Origin: Oscillospiraceae bacterium
Lineage (GTDB): Bacteria > Bacillota > Clostridia > Oscillospirales > Acutalibacteraceae
Direction: 5' to 3'
NCBI GenBank assembly: GCA_031267335.1
Contig: JAIRZH010000047.1
Span: 1-6,808 of the forward strand
Length of the DNA stretch: 6,808 nucleotides
In this document: one piece after another, positions 1 through 5,517 of the stretch
Numbering within the stretch: position 1 is the first letter of the stretch
Layout of the letters: each line of letters starts with the position of its first letter
Notes under the pieces: generated by a model
Told to the model about the DNA's origin: nothing
The model's input: the letters and a program-made list of their open reading frames with translations, nothing else
Databases searched by the model: none
Program-made: the position numbers and the translations under genes

Positions 1-28
1 GCCACCGTAAGCCGCTGTTTCTTTGGGA

Positions 29-59
29 GTACCCGTTTCTTTTCTAAAGAAATGGGTAC
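29..59. repeat. Palindrome A (14-bp stem, 3-nt loop)
   Basis: GTACCCGTTTCTTT (29-42) faces AAAGAAATGGGTAC (46-59) around the loop TCT. All positions pair except one G/T, which would be a G-U wobble in RNA. No T-run follows on either strand, so it is not a simple terminator. It is the core of repeat unit A. Confidence 0.7.
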
Positions 60-131
60 AAAGAGTAAAGCTTTGAAAAGAACTTAAGCTTACCTAAATG
101 TGGCAAACGTAAAATTAGAAACTTTTTAGGA

Positions 132-155
132 GTACCCGTTTCTAGAAATGGGTAC
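132..155. repeat. Palindrome B (12-bp arms, no spacer)
   Basis: GTACCCGTTTCT (132-143) abuts AGAAATGGGTAC (144-155), again with a single G/T mismatch at the same place as palindrome A. As RNA it would form about a 10-bp stem with a CUAG loop. It is the second copy of the same element with a shorter centre. Confidence 0.7.
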
Positions 156-238
156 AAAAAGCAAGGCATTAAATAAGTACTTAAGCTTATTAAAAAGGAA
201 ATAAATATAAAAATTAGACACCATTTAATTAAAAAGAG

Positions 239-267
239 TTGACAATTTAAAATATTAGATAGAAAAT
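239..267 (+). promoter_or_regulatory. Candidate sigma-70/A promoter of the coiled-coil gene
   Basis: A perfect TTGACA lies at 239-244. Seventeen bases further is GAAAAT (262-267), matching four of six positions of TATAAT. Initiation near 274 would leave a leader of about 50 nt before the ATG at 325. The -35 is convincing; the -10 is weak, and AT-rich DNA gives such matches by chance. Confidence 0.45.
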
Positions 268-324
268 TAATACTAAGCAATTGTTTAAATTAATCAATAA
301 CAACAAGATAAAAAGTGAGAAAAA

Positions 325-1176
325 ATGAAAAAAGTCTTATTTAAAGTTTTTACAGTATTTCTAGTTTTCCAAATATCAATAATTTGTGATTTCGTTTCAA
401 CGATAACAAAAGCCGCTAACGTAAGAAATAGAAGTAATAGTGTTCCGAAAAAACAAAAATTTCCAGTCTCTGATGGCAGAAAACTATCAAATTCATATCC
501 ATTTATTGTTAGTACTATTGTTGGTGTTCTTCTTGGTGCAGGCGGAGGATTTGCGTTTACATATCCAAAAACAGAAAAACCTCTTGAAACAAAGATTAAA
601 AATTTTTTACTTTTAATTAAATTATTGTTTAGTTTAGAACCAGAAAGTGGAGAATGGTCTACGACGGCTCAAAGAATTGTAAATGATTTTTCTGATTATA
701 AATTTTTAGAAAAAGAAGTTATAATTGTGATTGAAGCTATTCGAGCTATTAAAAAAAATTCACAGAATGAAATATTAAATTCGGGAGAGCAACAAAATTT
801 AAATGATGAAGACAAAAAATTAAAAGTTGAGAACGGATTACTCATTGCTCATGAAAAATTTTTAGAGAATATGATTAAAGATAAAGAAAAAAAAATTCAA
901 AGACAAAAAGAAACAATTCAATTTTTTGAAGAAAAAGATAAAGATTTTCAGAATCAAATTTTGGATCTAAAACGTGATAATTTAAGAGTCGAATTAAAAA
1001 AAATTACACAATCTAACAGCCTTGAATTGGATAATTCTGAAATATATGAAAAATTTAAAGATGAGATAGCAAATAATTTAGAAAAAAAAATTGAAAATCA
1101 GGCAGAAATAATTGACCAACTTAAAACACAGCTTCGTTCCAAAAAACAAGAATTAATAACGCTTAACGAATTTTAA
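325..1176 (+). CDS. Hypothetical exported/membrane-anchored coiled-coil protein, N-terminal piece
   Basis: I do not recognise a family for this 283-residue product. The start ATG is preceded by a weak Shine-Dalgarno-like AGTGAG (314-319). Residues 1-30 form a signal peptide: MKK, a hydrophobic stretch to about residue 20, and a plausible cleavage site after T28-K29-A30. A second hydrophobic, glycine-rich segment at about 59-80 (containing GVLLGAGGGFAF) could be a membrane anchor, followed by a short hydrophobic helix at about 93-104. From about 160 to 280 the protein is charged and heptad-like, typical of coiled coil. If the signal peptide is cleaved and the second segment spans the membrane, the coiled coil may face either side; the sequence does not settle this. 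The piece ends at a TAA after which the same frame stays open, so it is probably the N-terminus of a longer, interrupted gene. Confidence 0.72.
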   Translation: MKKVLFKVFTVFLVFQISIICDFVSTITKAANVRNRSNSVPKKQKFPVSDGRKLSNSYPFIVSTIVGVLLGAGGGFAFTYPKTEKPLETKIKNFLLLIKLLFSLEPESGEWSTTAQRIVNDFSDYKFLEKEVIIVIEAIRAIKKNSQNEILNSGEQQNLNDEDKKLKVENGLLIAHEKFLENMIKDKEKKIQRQKETIQFFEEKDKDFQNQILDLKRDNLRVELKKITQSNSLELDNSEIYEKFKDEIANNLEKKIENQAEIIDQLKTQLRSKKQELITLNEF

Positions 1177-1233
1177 AAAACACAGCTTAGTTATTATAAA
1201 AAACAAAAATTAATAGATATGAATCGAATTAAA
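1123..1233 (+). repeat. Tandem duplication of ~54 bp spanning the internal stop
   Basis: The codons from 1123 (KTQLRS-KKQELITLNEF, then stop) align with those from 1177 (KTQLSYYKKQKLIDMNRI, then K). The two copies are contiguous and in the same frame. The TAA at 1174-1176 falls opposite AAA (Lys, 1231-1233) in the second copy, suggesting that the stop replaced a lysine codon. The second copy is coding-like although it lies between two open pieces. Confidence 0.6.
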
Positions 1234-1872
1234 ACAGAGGCAGAAGGCCCTAAAGAATTATATGTTAAAACTGAAAAAGAAAAAATTACAATAGAAAAAT
1301 TTAATGTTTTAAATACAAAGTTTTGTGAACTTAAAAATAATTTTCAGTTAGTACAGAAAAAAAATAAAGATTTAGAACAGTTATTAGAAAATTCAGAACA
1401 AAATTTTAAAAAACAAATTATGGAACTAAAACTAAGATTTTCGAATAAAGTTGATGAATTAAAAAATGCCGAAAATTGTAATTATAATTTAGAATTTCAA
1501 AATAATAGTCTTAGAAGGGAAGTTAATTCATTTAAACAAGATAAATATAAAGATTTTATAAAATCTCTTAATCTAGATTTAATCGTATGGAAAAAGTATG
1601 ATGTAGAACATGAAAATAAATATTTAAAAGCTAAAAATGATAAAATAGAAAATGATTTAAAAAGAATTTTAGATGGAGATAATGAATCTATTATTGAAGA
1701 ATTGAAATCTCAAATCGATAGTTTAAATGCTAAAATCAAAAATTTAAATGCTAAAATTGATAGTGACAAAGAAATTTTAGATCAAGTTCTAGTTGGTGAA
1801 AAAAATAATATTAGAAGTTTAATTAATAATTCTAAAATTACGATCAGTGAAAGAAAAAAATGGCAAAATTGA
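1219..1872 (+). CDS. Coiled-coil protein, middle piece (same frame as the piece at 325)
   Basis: This piece gives 217 residues with no signal peptide, no membrane segment and no catalytic motif I can recognise. It is rich in K, E, N, L and I with heptad-like spacing, especially at about 20-105 and 130-195, where residues 169-182 repeat LNAKIKN/LNAKIDS. The ATG at 1219 has no ribosome binding site (upstream bases are A/T only), and the frame is open back to the TAA at 1174. It is therefore best read as the continuation of the upstream coiled-coil protein and not as an independent gene. It ends at TGA 1870-1872, 13 bases into the overlapping third piece, just after an A7 tract. An independent reinitiated product cannot be excluded. 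Confidence 0.5.
   Translation: MNRIKTEAEGPKELYVKTEKEKITIEKFNVLNTKFCELKNNFQLVQKKNKDLEQLLENSEQNFKKQIMELKLRFSNKVDELKNAENCNYNLEFQNNSLRREVNSFKQDKYKDFIKSLNLDLIVWKKYDVEHENKYLKAKNDKIENDLKRILDGDNESIIEELKSQIDSLNAKIKNLNAKIDSDKEILDQVLVGEKNNIRSLINNSKITISERKKWQN
1722..1763 (+). repeat. 21-bp tandem repeat, one coiled-coil heptad per unit
   Basis: Two adjacent 21-bp units begin with TTTAAATGCTAAAAT (1722-1742 and 1743-1763) and encode LNAKIKN and LNAKIDS with the preceding frame. Seven codons equal one heptad, so duplication extends the coiled coil without breaking its register. Confidence 0.7.
1854..1860 (+). other. A_AAA_AAA heptamer at the junction of two overlapping frames
   Basis: In the frame of the upstream piece the codons are AGA AAA AAA TGG, so A1854 followed by AAA AAA is a canonical -1 slippery heptamer (X XXY YYZ). 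A -1 slip places the next codon at 1860, the ATG that opens the next coiled-coil piece. I see no strong GC-rich stem or pseudoknot just downstream, so programmed ribosomal frameshifting is unproven. Polymerase slippage on the A-run, a one-base deletion (A8 to A7), or a sequencing error would produce the same picture. Confidence 0.5.
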
Positions 1873-2294
1873 CAAATGAAATTACTGAATTAAAGAAAAA
1901 AAATGATAAGTTATCAAGACTTTTTAATAAGTACACAGTCGAAGAAATTGAAAATATAGAGTATGAAAATAAATGCTTAACAATCCAAGTGAAGAAACTA
2001 GAAAAACTGGAAGAAGAAAATAATAAATTAAAAGATTGGCAAAATTTAGGATTAGAATTAATAAATCAGAAGACAGACTTAGAGGCAACGAATTCAAATT
2101 TAACTAAAATAAACGCGGAGCAAAAAGAAAGAATCACGGAACTAGAAGAAATAATCACGGAGCTAAAAAAAAAGAAACGCGGAACTAGAAATAGAAATCT
2201 AAATGCAAATTCCAGATTTTGCAAGCTACTCGAAATAAGGCATCACCATTTTTTCTCTAAAAACATTAAATTAAGGCCCGTTCCAATTATTTGA
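1860..2294 (+). CDS. Coiled-coil protein, C-terminal piece (-1 frame)
   Basis: This piece gives 144 residues. Residues 1-104 are strongly heptad-like (for example ITELKKKNDKLSRLF and LEKLEEENNKLKDW) and match the style of the upstream pieces. From about residue 105 the composition changes to R/N/H/F-rich (RGTRNRNLNANSRF..., HHHFF), no longer coiled coil, and the last codons run into the inverted-repeat element beginning at 2275. The change coincides with an A9 tract at 2165-2173. Skipping one base there gives RNAELEIEI and a stop at 2200-2202, which keeps the heptad pattern, so the tail to 2294 is probably out of frame. The ATG overlaps the previous piece by 13 bases and has no clear ribosome binding site. 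Confidence 0.45.
   Translation: MAKLTNEITELKKKNDKLSRLFNKYTVEEIENIEYENKCLTIQVKKLEKLEEENNKLKDWQNLGLELINQKTDLEATNSNLTKINAEQKERITELEEIITELKKKKRGTRNRNLNANSRFCKLLEIRHHHFFSKNIKLRPVPII
2111..2199 (+). repeat. Four heptad-encoding ~21-bp repeats with a one-base slip
   Basis: The CGG of each unit lies at 2116-2118 (after one base difference), 2137-2139, 2158-2160 and 2180-2182. Steps are 21, 21 and then 22 bases. The units encode NAEQKER, ITELEEI, ITELKKK and, in the corrected frame, NAELEIEI. The extra base of the last step falls in the A9 tract at 2165-2173, which places the indel. Confidence 0.65.
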
Positions 2295-2428
2295 AATGAC
2301 AAATTCCAAATAATTTTTGGGTTGAATAAGCAAAATTTTTTCATAATATCGATGTATTGTAAAAATTTAACGTAGTACAAATTAAAAAGTACCGAAATAC
2401 GCTTGTTAAATGGTAGTGGGAACAGGCC
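2275..2428. mobile_element. Possible miniature transposable element or IS remnant (inverted ends, no transposase)
   Basis: The left end GGCCCGTTCCA (2275-2285) and right end TGGGAACAGGCC (2417-2428) are inverted copies: GGCC-c/t-GTTCC matches 9 of 10. The flanks are TTAA (2271-2274) and CTAG (2429-2432). Both fit the YTAR target known for part of the IS5 family, but they are not identical, so there is no clean target duplication. The interior is AT-rich, without an open frame of its own. It lies between the end of the coiled-coil gene and uppP, and the out-of-frame tail of the former enters it. The assignment to a transposon type is inference. Confidence 0.4.
2285..2320 (+). terminator. Weak candidate terminator after the coiled-coil gene
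   Basis: AATTATTTG (2285-2293) pairs with CAAATAATT (2307-2315) across a 13-nt loop, and the second arm runs into five T (2314-2318). The stem has a single G-C pair, so intrinsic termination would be inefficient. The hairpin may instead be internal structure of the inverted-repeat element that contains it. Confidence 0.3.
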
Positions 2429-2446
2429 CTAGTGATTTAATTGTTA

Positions 2447-3295
2447 CTATAGTAAATAAATCATAATTGAAAAAATCCCTAAAATAAAAGTATAAATAAC
2501 AAAAATTTTTGTTTTATCATTTTGAACTAACCACTTAAAAAGCTTTATCGTTAAAACTCCAGTTATAGCTGACGATAAAATACCTAAAATAAGAATATTT
2601 CTATCGATAGAAATACTATAGCTTCTAATTTCTTTAAATTTTAGTAAAGCAGCAGCAATTATTGTTGGGATTGACATTAAAAACGAAAAATCAATTATAG
2701 ATTGACGTTCTATGCCACACATAAGCCCAACCGAAAGCGTTGAACCAGATCTTGATAATCCAGGGAAAATTGCTGCGAAAAATTGTGAAATACCAACTAA
2801 AATTGAATCTTTAAATGAAATTTTATCTAATTTTTTAAAATTGGAGTAATTTTTAGAAATTAAATCTCCAAAAAATAATAAAACGGATGTAACGATAAAA
2901 GCAAGGCCTACAATGGTAAGATTTGAACTATCTATTAAATTTGAAGCAAAATCTTTGATTTTGCCGATACCTGGAATTTTAATAAACATAGCAAAAAGAG
3001 GTAATAATGAAATAAATAGATTTATCAGCAATCTTTCGTCATTTGATTTTTTTTGTTTTGAAAATAAATTCCCAATACAACTAAAAAAAGCAAAAAATAA
3101 ACGAAATACAGTTTTATAATAAACAATAATTACTGAAATTAATGTTCCGACATGCAAAGCTATATCGAAAATAAGGTTATTTTCGTGTATACCTAAAAAA
3201 TATTGTGAAAGCATTAAATGCCCGCTACTCGAAACTGGCAAAAACTCAGTTATGCCTTGTATAATTCCTTGGATAATAGCGCTGAAATTTGTCAT
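2447..3295 (-). CDS. uppP: Undecaprenyl-diphosphatase UppP (BacA)
   Basis: The enzyme removes a phosphate from undecaprenyl pyrophosphate, regenerating the lipid carrier for peptidoglycan and other wall polymers; it is an integral membrane protein of the BacA/UppP family and can confer bacitracin tolerance. The 282 residues match the usual length. Family signatures are visible: the (E/Q)xxxE motif as Q13-G-I-T-E17 followed by PVSSSGH (20-26, H26), and PGLSRSGS at 178-185 with the conserved arginine R182. About seven or eight hydrophobic segments span the protein. The ATG has AGGGA six bases upstream. It begins 16 bp after the stop of cysS on the same strand and is likely the last gene of a pgsA-cysS-uppP operon. 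I see no strong terminator after its TAG stop. Its presence implies that the cell still makes peptidoglycan. Confidence 0.95.
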   Translation of the reverse strand: MTNFSAIIQGIIQGITEFLPVSSSGHLMLSQYFLGIHENNLIFDIALHVGTLISVIIVYYKTVFRLFFAFFSCIGNLFSKQKKSNDERLLINLFISLLPLFAMFIKIPGIGKIKDFASNLIDSSNLTIVGLAFIVTSVLLFFGDLISKNYSNFKKLDKISFKDSILVGISQFFAAIFPGLSRSGSTLSVGLMCGIERQSIIDFSFLMSIPTIIAAALLKFKEIRSYSISIDRNILILGILSSAITGVLTIKLFKWLVQNDKTKIFVIYTFILGIFSIMIYLL

Positions 3296-3311
3296 TACGT
3301 ATCCCTAAAAA

Positions 3312-4703
3312 TTAATTTATTATCGTTTTAGAACCTGAAATTTTATCTTCTACTAGGACACCTTTATTTTTTAAAATCTCTCTTATTTCATCCGCGAGAG
3401 CCCAATTTTGTTCTTTTCTAGCAGCTTCACGTTTATTTATTAATTTTTGAATTTCATCTGAAATTTGATTTTTATTTTCTTTAAAAGAAAGTCCTAGCAC
3501 ACTCGTTAATTCATCAAATAAATTAATTAAATTTAAAACTGAATTTTCTGAAAATTGCTTTGATTCAGTAATTTTTGTATTTACATTTCTAATAATTTCA
3601 AAAATTACAGAAATAGCGCCAGCGGTGTTAAGATCATCATTCATGAAATCTAAAAATTTTTGTTTACTTTTATTTTGATCATCAAAAATAATTTGGCCAT
3701 TATCTAAAACTTGATTTTTTAATATGAATTCTAAATTACTTTTAAATTCAGCCAACCTAGCTACAGCATTTTTACATTGCAACATCGTTTCTTCGTTTAA
3801 ATTTAACGGGCTTCGATAATGAGCTGAAACTAACAAATATCGAATTGATTTATAACCATATTTTTCAGCTACTTCGCGAACTGTTAAAAAATTATTAAGA
3901 GATTTAGACATTTTTTCATTATTTATATTAATGAAACCATTATGCAACCAAAAATTTGAAAGACAAATTCCATTAGCACATTCGCTTTGTGCTATTTCAT
4001 TTTCATGATGCGGGAAAATTAAATCTTGGCCACCGCAATGAATATCTATAGTTTTTCCAAGATATTTCCTTATCATAGCCGAACATTCGATATGCCACCC
4101 TGGACGCCCATATCCCCATGGACTATGCCACTTTGGTTCATCTTTTTTGGAGGATTTCCAAAGAACAAAATCAAGTGAATTATGCTTTTCTTTGCTGATT
4201 TTTTTTCTAACGTCAAATACTAATTCTTCAGTTTGCTGACCTGAAAGCTTTCCATAATCACGAAACGTCTTAGTATCAAAATACACATCGCCCGAAGGAG
4301 CCAAATATGCATAATTATTCAAAACAAGCTCGCTAATTATACAAATAATTTCTTCAATAGTTTCGGTCGCTTTTGGATAAATATCAGCTGGTAAAATATT
4401 TAGATTTTTGGAATCAACTATATATTCATCGATAAAACGTTCAGATATTTTCGAATAATCAGTATTTTCGTCTTTAGCTCTATTAATTATTTTATCGTCT
4501 ATATCTGTAAAATTTTGTACAAACTTTACTTTATAGCCTAGAAATATCAAATAGCGTCTTAGAACATCGAAAACACAAAACGGTCTTGCGTTGCCAACAT
4601 GAATAAAATTATAAACCGTCGGCCCACAACAGTAGATTTTTATTTCGCTGTCGATCGGAACAAACTTTTCTTTTTTACGTGTTAATGTATTATAAAGTTT
4701 CAG
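3312..4703 (-). CDS. cysS: Cysteinyl-tRNA synthetase with CTG start
   Basis: This class I synthetase charges tRNA-Cys with cysteine in the cytoplasm. Read from CTG at 4703 it has 463 residues, the family's normal length, beginning (M)KLYNTLTRKKE like other CysRS. Visible motifs: HIGH-like HVGN at 35-38; zinc ligands C26 (in YCCGPTVYN), C207 (in GWHIECSAM), H232 and E236 (in FPHHENE); KMSKS at 264-268. The C-terminal helical anticodon-binding part is intact, including an RxEARKEQNWALADEIR-like end (about 425-441; here REAARKEQNWALADEIR). The first ATG/GTG/TTG in frame is a TTG at 4550, which would delete the HIGH motif and C26, so it cannot be the true start. CTG at 4703 has AGGGG (4716-4712) eight bases upstream. 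It lies 25 bp after pgsA and 16 bp before uppP, probably co-transcribed. Confidence 0.93.
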   Translation of the reverse strand: MKLYNTLTRKKEKFVPIDSEIKIYCCGPTVYNFIHVGNARPFCVFDVLRRYLIFLGYKVKFVQNFTDIDDKIINRAKDENTDYSKISERFIDEYIVDSKNLNILPADIYPKATETIEEIICIISELVLNNYAYLAPSGDVYFDTKTFRDYGKLSGQQTEELVFDVRKKISKEKHNSLDFVLWKSSKKDEPKWHSPWGYGRPGWHIECSAMIRKYLGKTIDIHCGGQDLIFPHHENEIAQSECANGICLSNFWLHNGFININNEKMSKSLNNFLTVREVAEKYGYKSIRYLLVSAHYRSPLNLNEETMLQCKNAVARLAEFKSNLEFILKNQVLDNGQIIFDDQNKSKQKFLDFMNDDLNTAGAISVIFEIIRNVNTKITESKQFSENSVLNLINLFDELTSVLGLSFKENKNQISDEIQKLINKREAARKEQNWALADEIREILKNKGVLVEDKISGSKTIIN

Positions 4704-4716
4704 AAAATCTACCCCT
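4701..4716 (-). promoter_or_regulatory. Ribosome binding site and CTG start codon of cysS
   Basis: On the minus strand AGGGG (4716-4712) is followed by an eight-base spacer and CTG (4703-4701). The frame is open further upstream into the end of pgsA but contains no ATG, GTG or TTG there; only ATA or ATT codons are alternatives, and they sit too close to or upstream of the Shine-Dalgarno. The family N-terminus (KLYNTLTR) begins directly after the CTG. Confidence 0.7.
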
Positions 4717-4728
4717 ATAAAAAAATTC

Positions 4729-5289
4729 TTATAAATAAAATTTCAATTTATCTTTATTTTTTTTAATGCAAATTAAAGGCGAGATCCACGCAATTAATAC
4801 GGAAAAAATAAAAACATAATTCCCAACAATGAGCAAATTAAAATTTGATTTATAAAATTGTGAAATCATTATAATGCATATCGAAAACATTTGTAGAGTA
4901 GTTTTTATTTTGCCCCATATGTCAGAAAAAATTTGAATTGAATTCATTGCTAAAATCTGTCGAATTGATGACATAATAAACTCACGAATTAATAGCATTG
5001 TAGCGCATATAATTGATTTTTCATTTAATAAATTTAACTTTAAAAAGGCTAATAAAACAAAAAAAACCAATATTTTATCAGCGGTAGGATCAAAAATTTT
5101 GCCAAAATCTGTAATTCTATTGTCTTTCCTCGCTAGCAAACCGTCAAAAAAATCGGTAAGCGATGCAACTATAAAAATAACAAGGCAAATAATAAATTTT
5201 TGTTTTGTTCCTCCTGACAATAATATAATATATAAAACTAAAGACAAAAACATTCTAAGAAGCGTTAAAAGATTAGCCAGGTTTGGCAT
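4729..5289 (-). CDS. pgsA: CDP-diacylglycerol--glycerol-3-phosphate 3-phosphatidyltransferase (PgsA)
   Basis: The enzyme makes phosphatidylglycerophosphate from CDP-diacylglycerol and glycerol-3-phosphate, the committed step to phosphatidylglycerol and cardiolipin, in the cytoplasmic membrane. The 186 residues fit the family. The CDP-alcohol phosphotransferase signature DGxxARx8GxxxDxxxD is complete, from D49-G50 to A53-R54, G63, D67 and D71, with the extra D46 upstream. The N-terminus MPNLANLLTLLRM, the REFIMSSIR block (102-110) and GKIKTTLQM (126-134) are typical of PgsA as opposed to PssA. Roughly five or six hydrophobic segments are present. The ATG is preceded by AGGAG at six bases. It lies 228 bp downstream of recA and 25 bp upstream of cysS, and probably heads the pgsA-cysS-uppP operon. 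Confidence 0.93.
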   Translation of the reverse strand: MPNLANLLTLLRMFLSLVLYIILLSGGTKQKFIICLVIFIVASLTDFFDGLLARKDNRITDFGKIFDPTADKILVFFVLLAFLKLNLLNEKSIICATMLLIREFIMSSIRQILAMNSIQIFSDIWGKIKTTLQMFSICIIMISQFYKSNFNLLIVGNYVFIFSVLIAWISPLICIKKNKDKLKFYL

Positions 5290-5307
5290 TTGATGCTCCT
5301 GCAGTAA

Positions 5308-5344
5308 TTCCGCTTTAAAATTGAATACTATAATATAAGCGGAA
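5308..5344. promoter_or_regulatory. 8-bp inverted repeat enclosing a -10-like box upstream of pgsA
   Basis: TTCCGCTT (5308-5315) and AAGCGGAA (5337-5344) are perfect inverted copies separated by 21 bases. Read on the minus strand, the spacer contains TATTATAG, a -10-like sequence, but I find no good -35 at the right distance. The repeat ends 18 bp before the pgsA ATG. It could be an operator over the promoter or a hairpin in the leader. The rest of the 228-bp gap between recA and pgsA (5290-5517) holds no gene and no convincing terminator. Confidence 0.35.
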
Positions 5345-5517
5345 AATATATATTGTTTTTATTCAAAATATTGTGAATAGATTTTTCTTAAATTTCCAAA
5401 TTTTGAAAATTGGTATTAACATATTGCGAAATATCCTGAGAAACTTGAATAAAAATGAAATTGTTAAAAAGAGTTTATAAAAAAATCTAATAACACAACT
5501 GTTTTGAATTATAAAAA

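Larger units (their letters stand above)
26..225. repeat. Two degenerate tandem copies of a ~100-bp intergenic unit
   Basis: Unit A (about 26-125) and unit B (about 129-225) share, in the same order, GGAGTACCCGTTTCT, then AGAAATGGGTAC, then ACTTAAGCTTA (82-92 and 179-189), then a TAAAATTAGA-like block (about 110-119 and 208-217). Unit A has a 7-bp longer palindrome centre than unit B. On the minus strand the units read as short similar peptides (containing ETGTPK), but the frame is broken by a stop at 44-46 and there is no ribosome binding site, so I treat them as non-coding. Bases 1-25, on the window edge, may belong to the same repeat family. That the family is dispersed in the genome is inference. 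Confidence 0.6.
325..2202 (+). pseudogene. Composite interrupted gene: exported coiled-coil protein (~625 codons if repaired)
   Basis: This entry groups three open pieces into one likely gene. The frame opened at 325 meets TAA at 1174-1176 and continues open in the same frame through 1177-1218 into the piece starting at 1219. The frame ends at TGA 1870-1872, but a -1 shift on the A7 tract at 1854-1860 leads directly into the piece at 1860. A last +1 correction in the A9 tract at 2165-2173 yields a stop at 2200-2202. Composition (K, E, N, L, I; no recognisable enzyme motif) and predicted coiled coil are the same throughout, and the internal pieces lack ribosome binding sites. It could be a decaying gene, a gene rescued by polymerase or ribosomal slippage, or an artefact of homopolymer sequencing; the TAA is not a homopolymer-length problem. 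Function unknown. Confidence 0.6.

Noticed and set aside
44..280. Minus-strand open frame of 78 codons, hydrophobic
   Set aside because: It lies over the tandem palindromic repeat, has no ribosome binding site, and its repeated peptide is explained by the DNA repeat.
239..300. Riboswitch or structured leader before the coiled-coil gene
   Set aside because: The leader is almost only A and T, and I see no conserved aptamer motif or strong stem.
887..895. A9 tract in the first coiled-coil piece as another frameshift
   Set aside because: The reading frame and coiled-coil pattern continue unchanged across it, as they do across the A9 at 1082-1090.
2913..3119. Plus-strand open frame inside uppP
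   Set aside because: It is antisense to an intact, motif-complete uppP and has no features of its own.
3312..4550. cysS starting at the TTG at 4550 (412 residues)
   Set aside because: It would remove the HIGH motif and a zinc-ligand cysteine, which are encoded intact just upstream in the same frame.
5099..5293. Plus-strand open frame opposite pgsA
   Set aside because: It is antisense to the conserved CDP-alcohol phosphotransferase region; a shadow frame.
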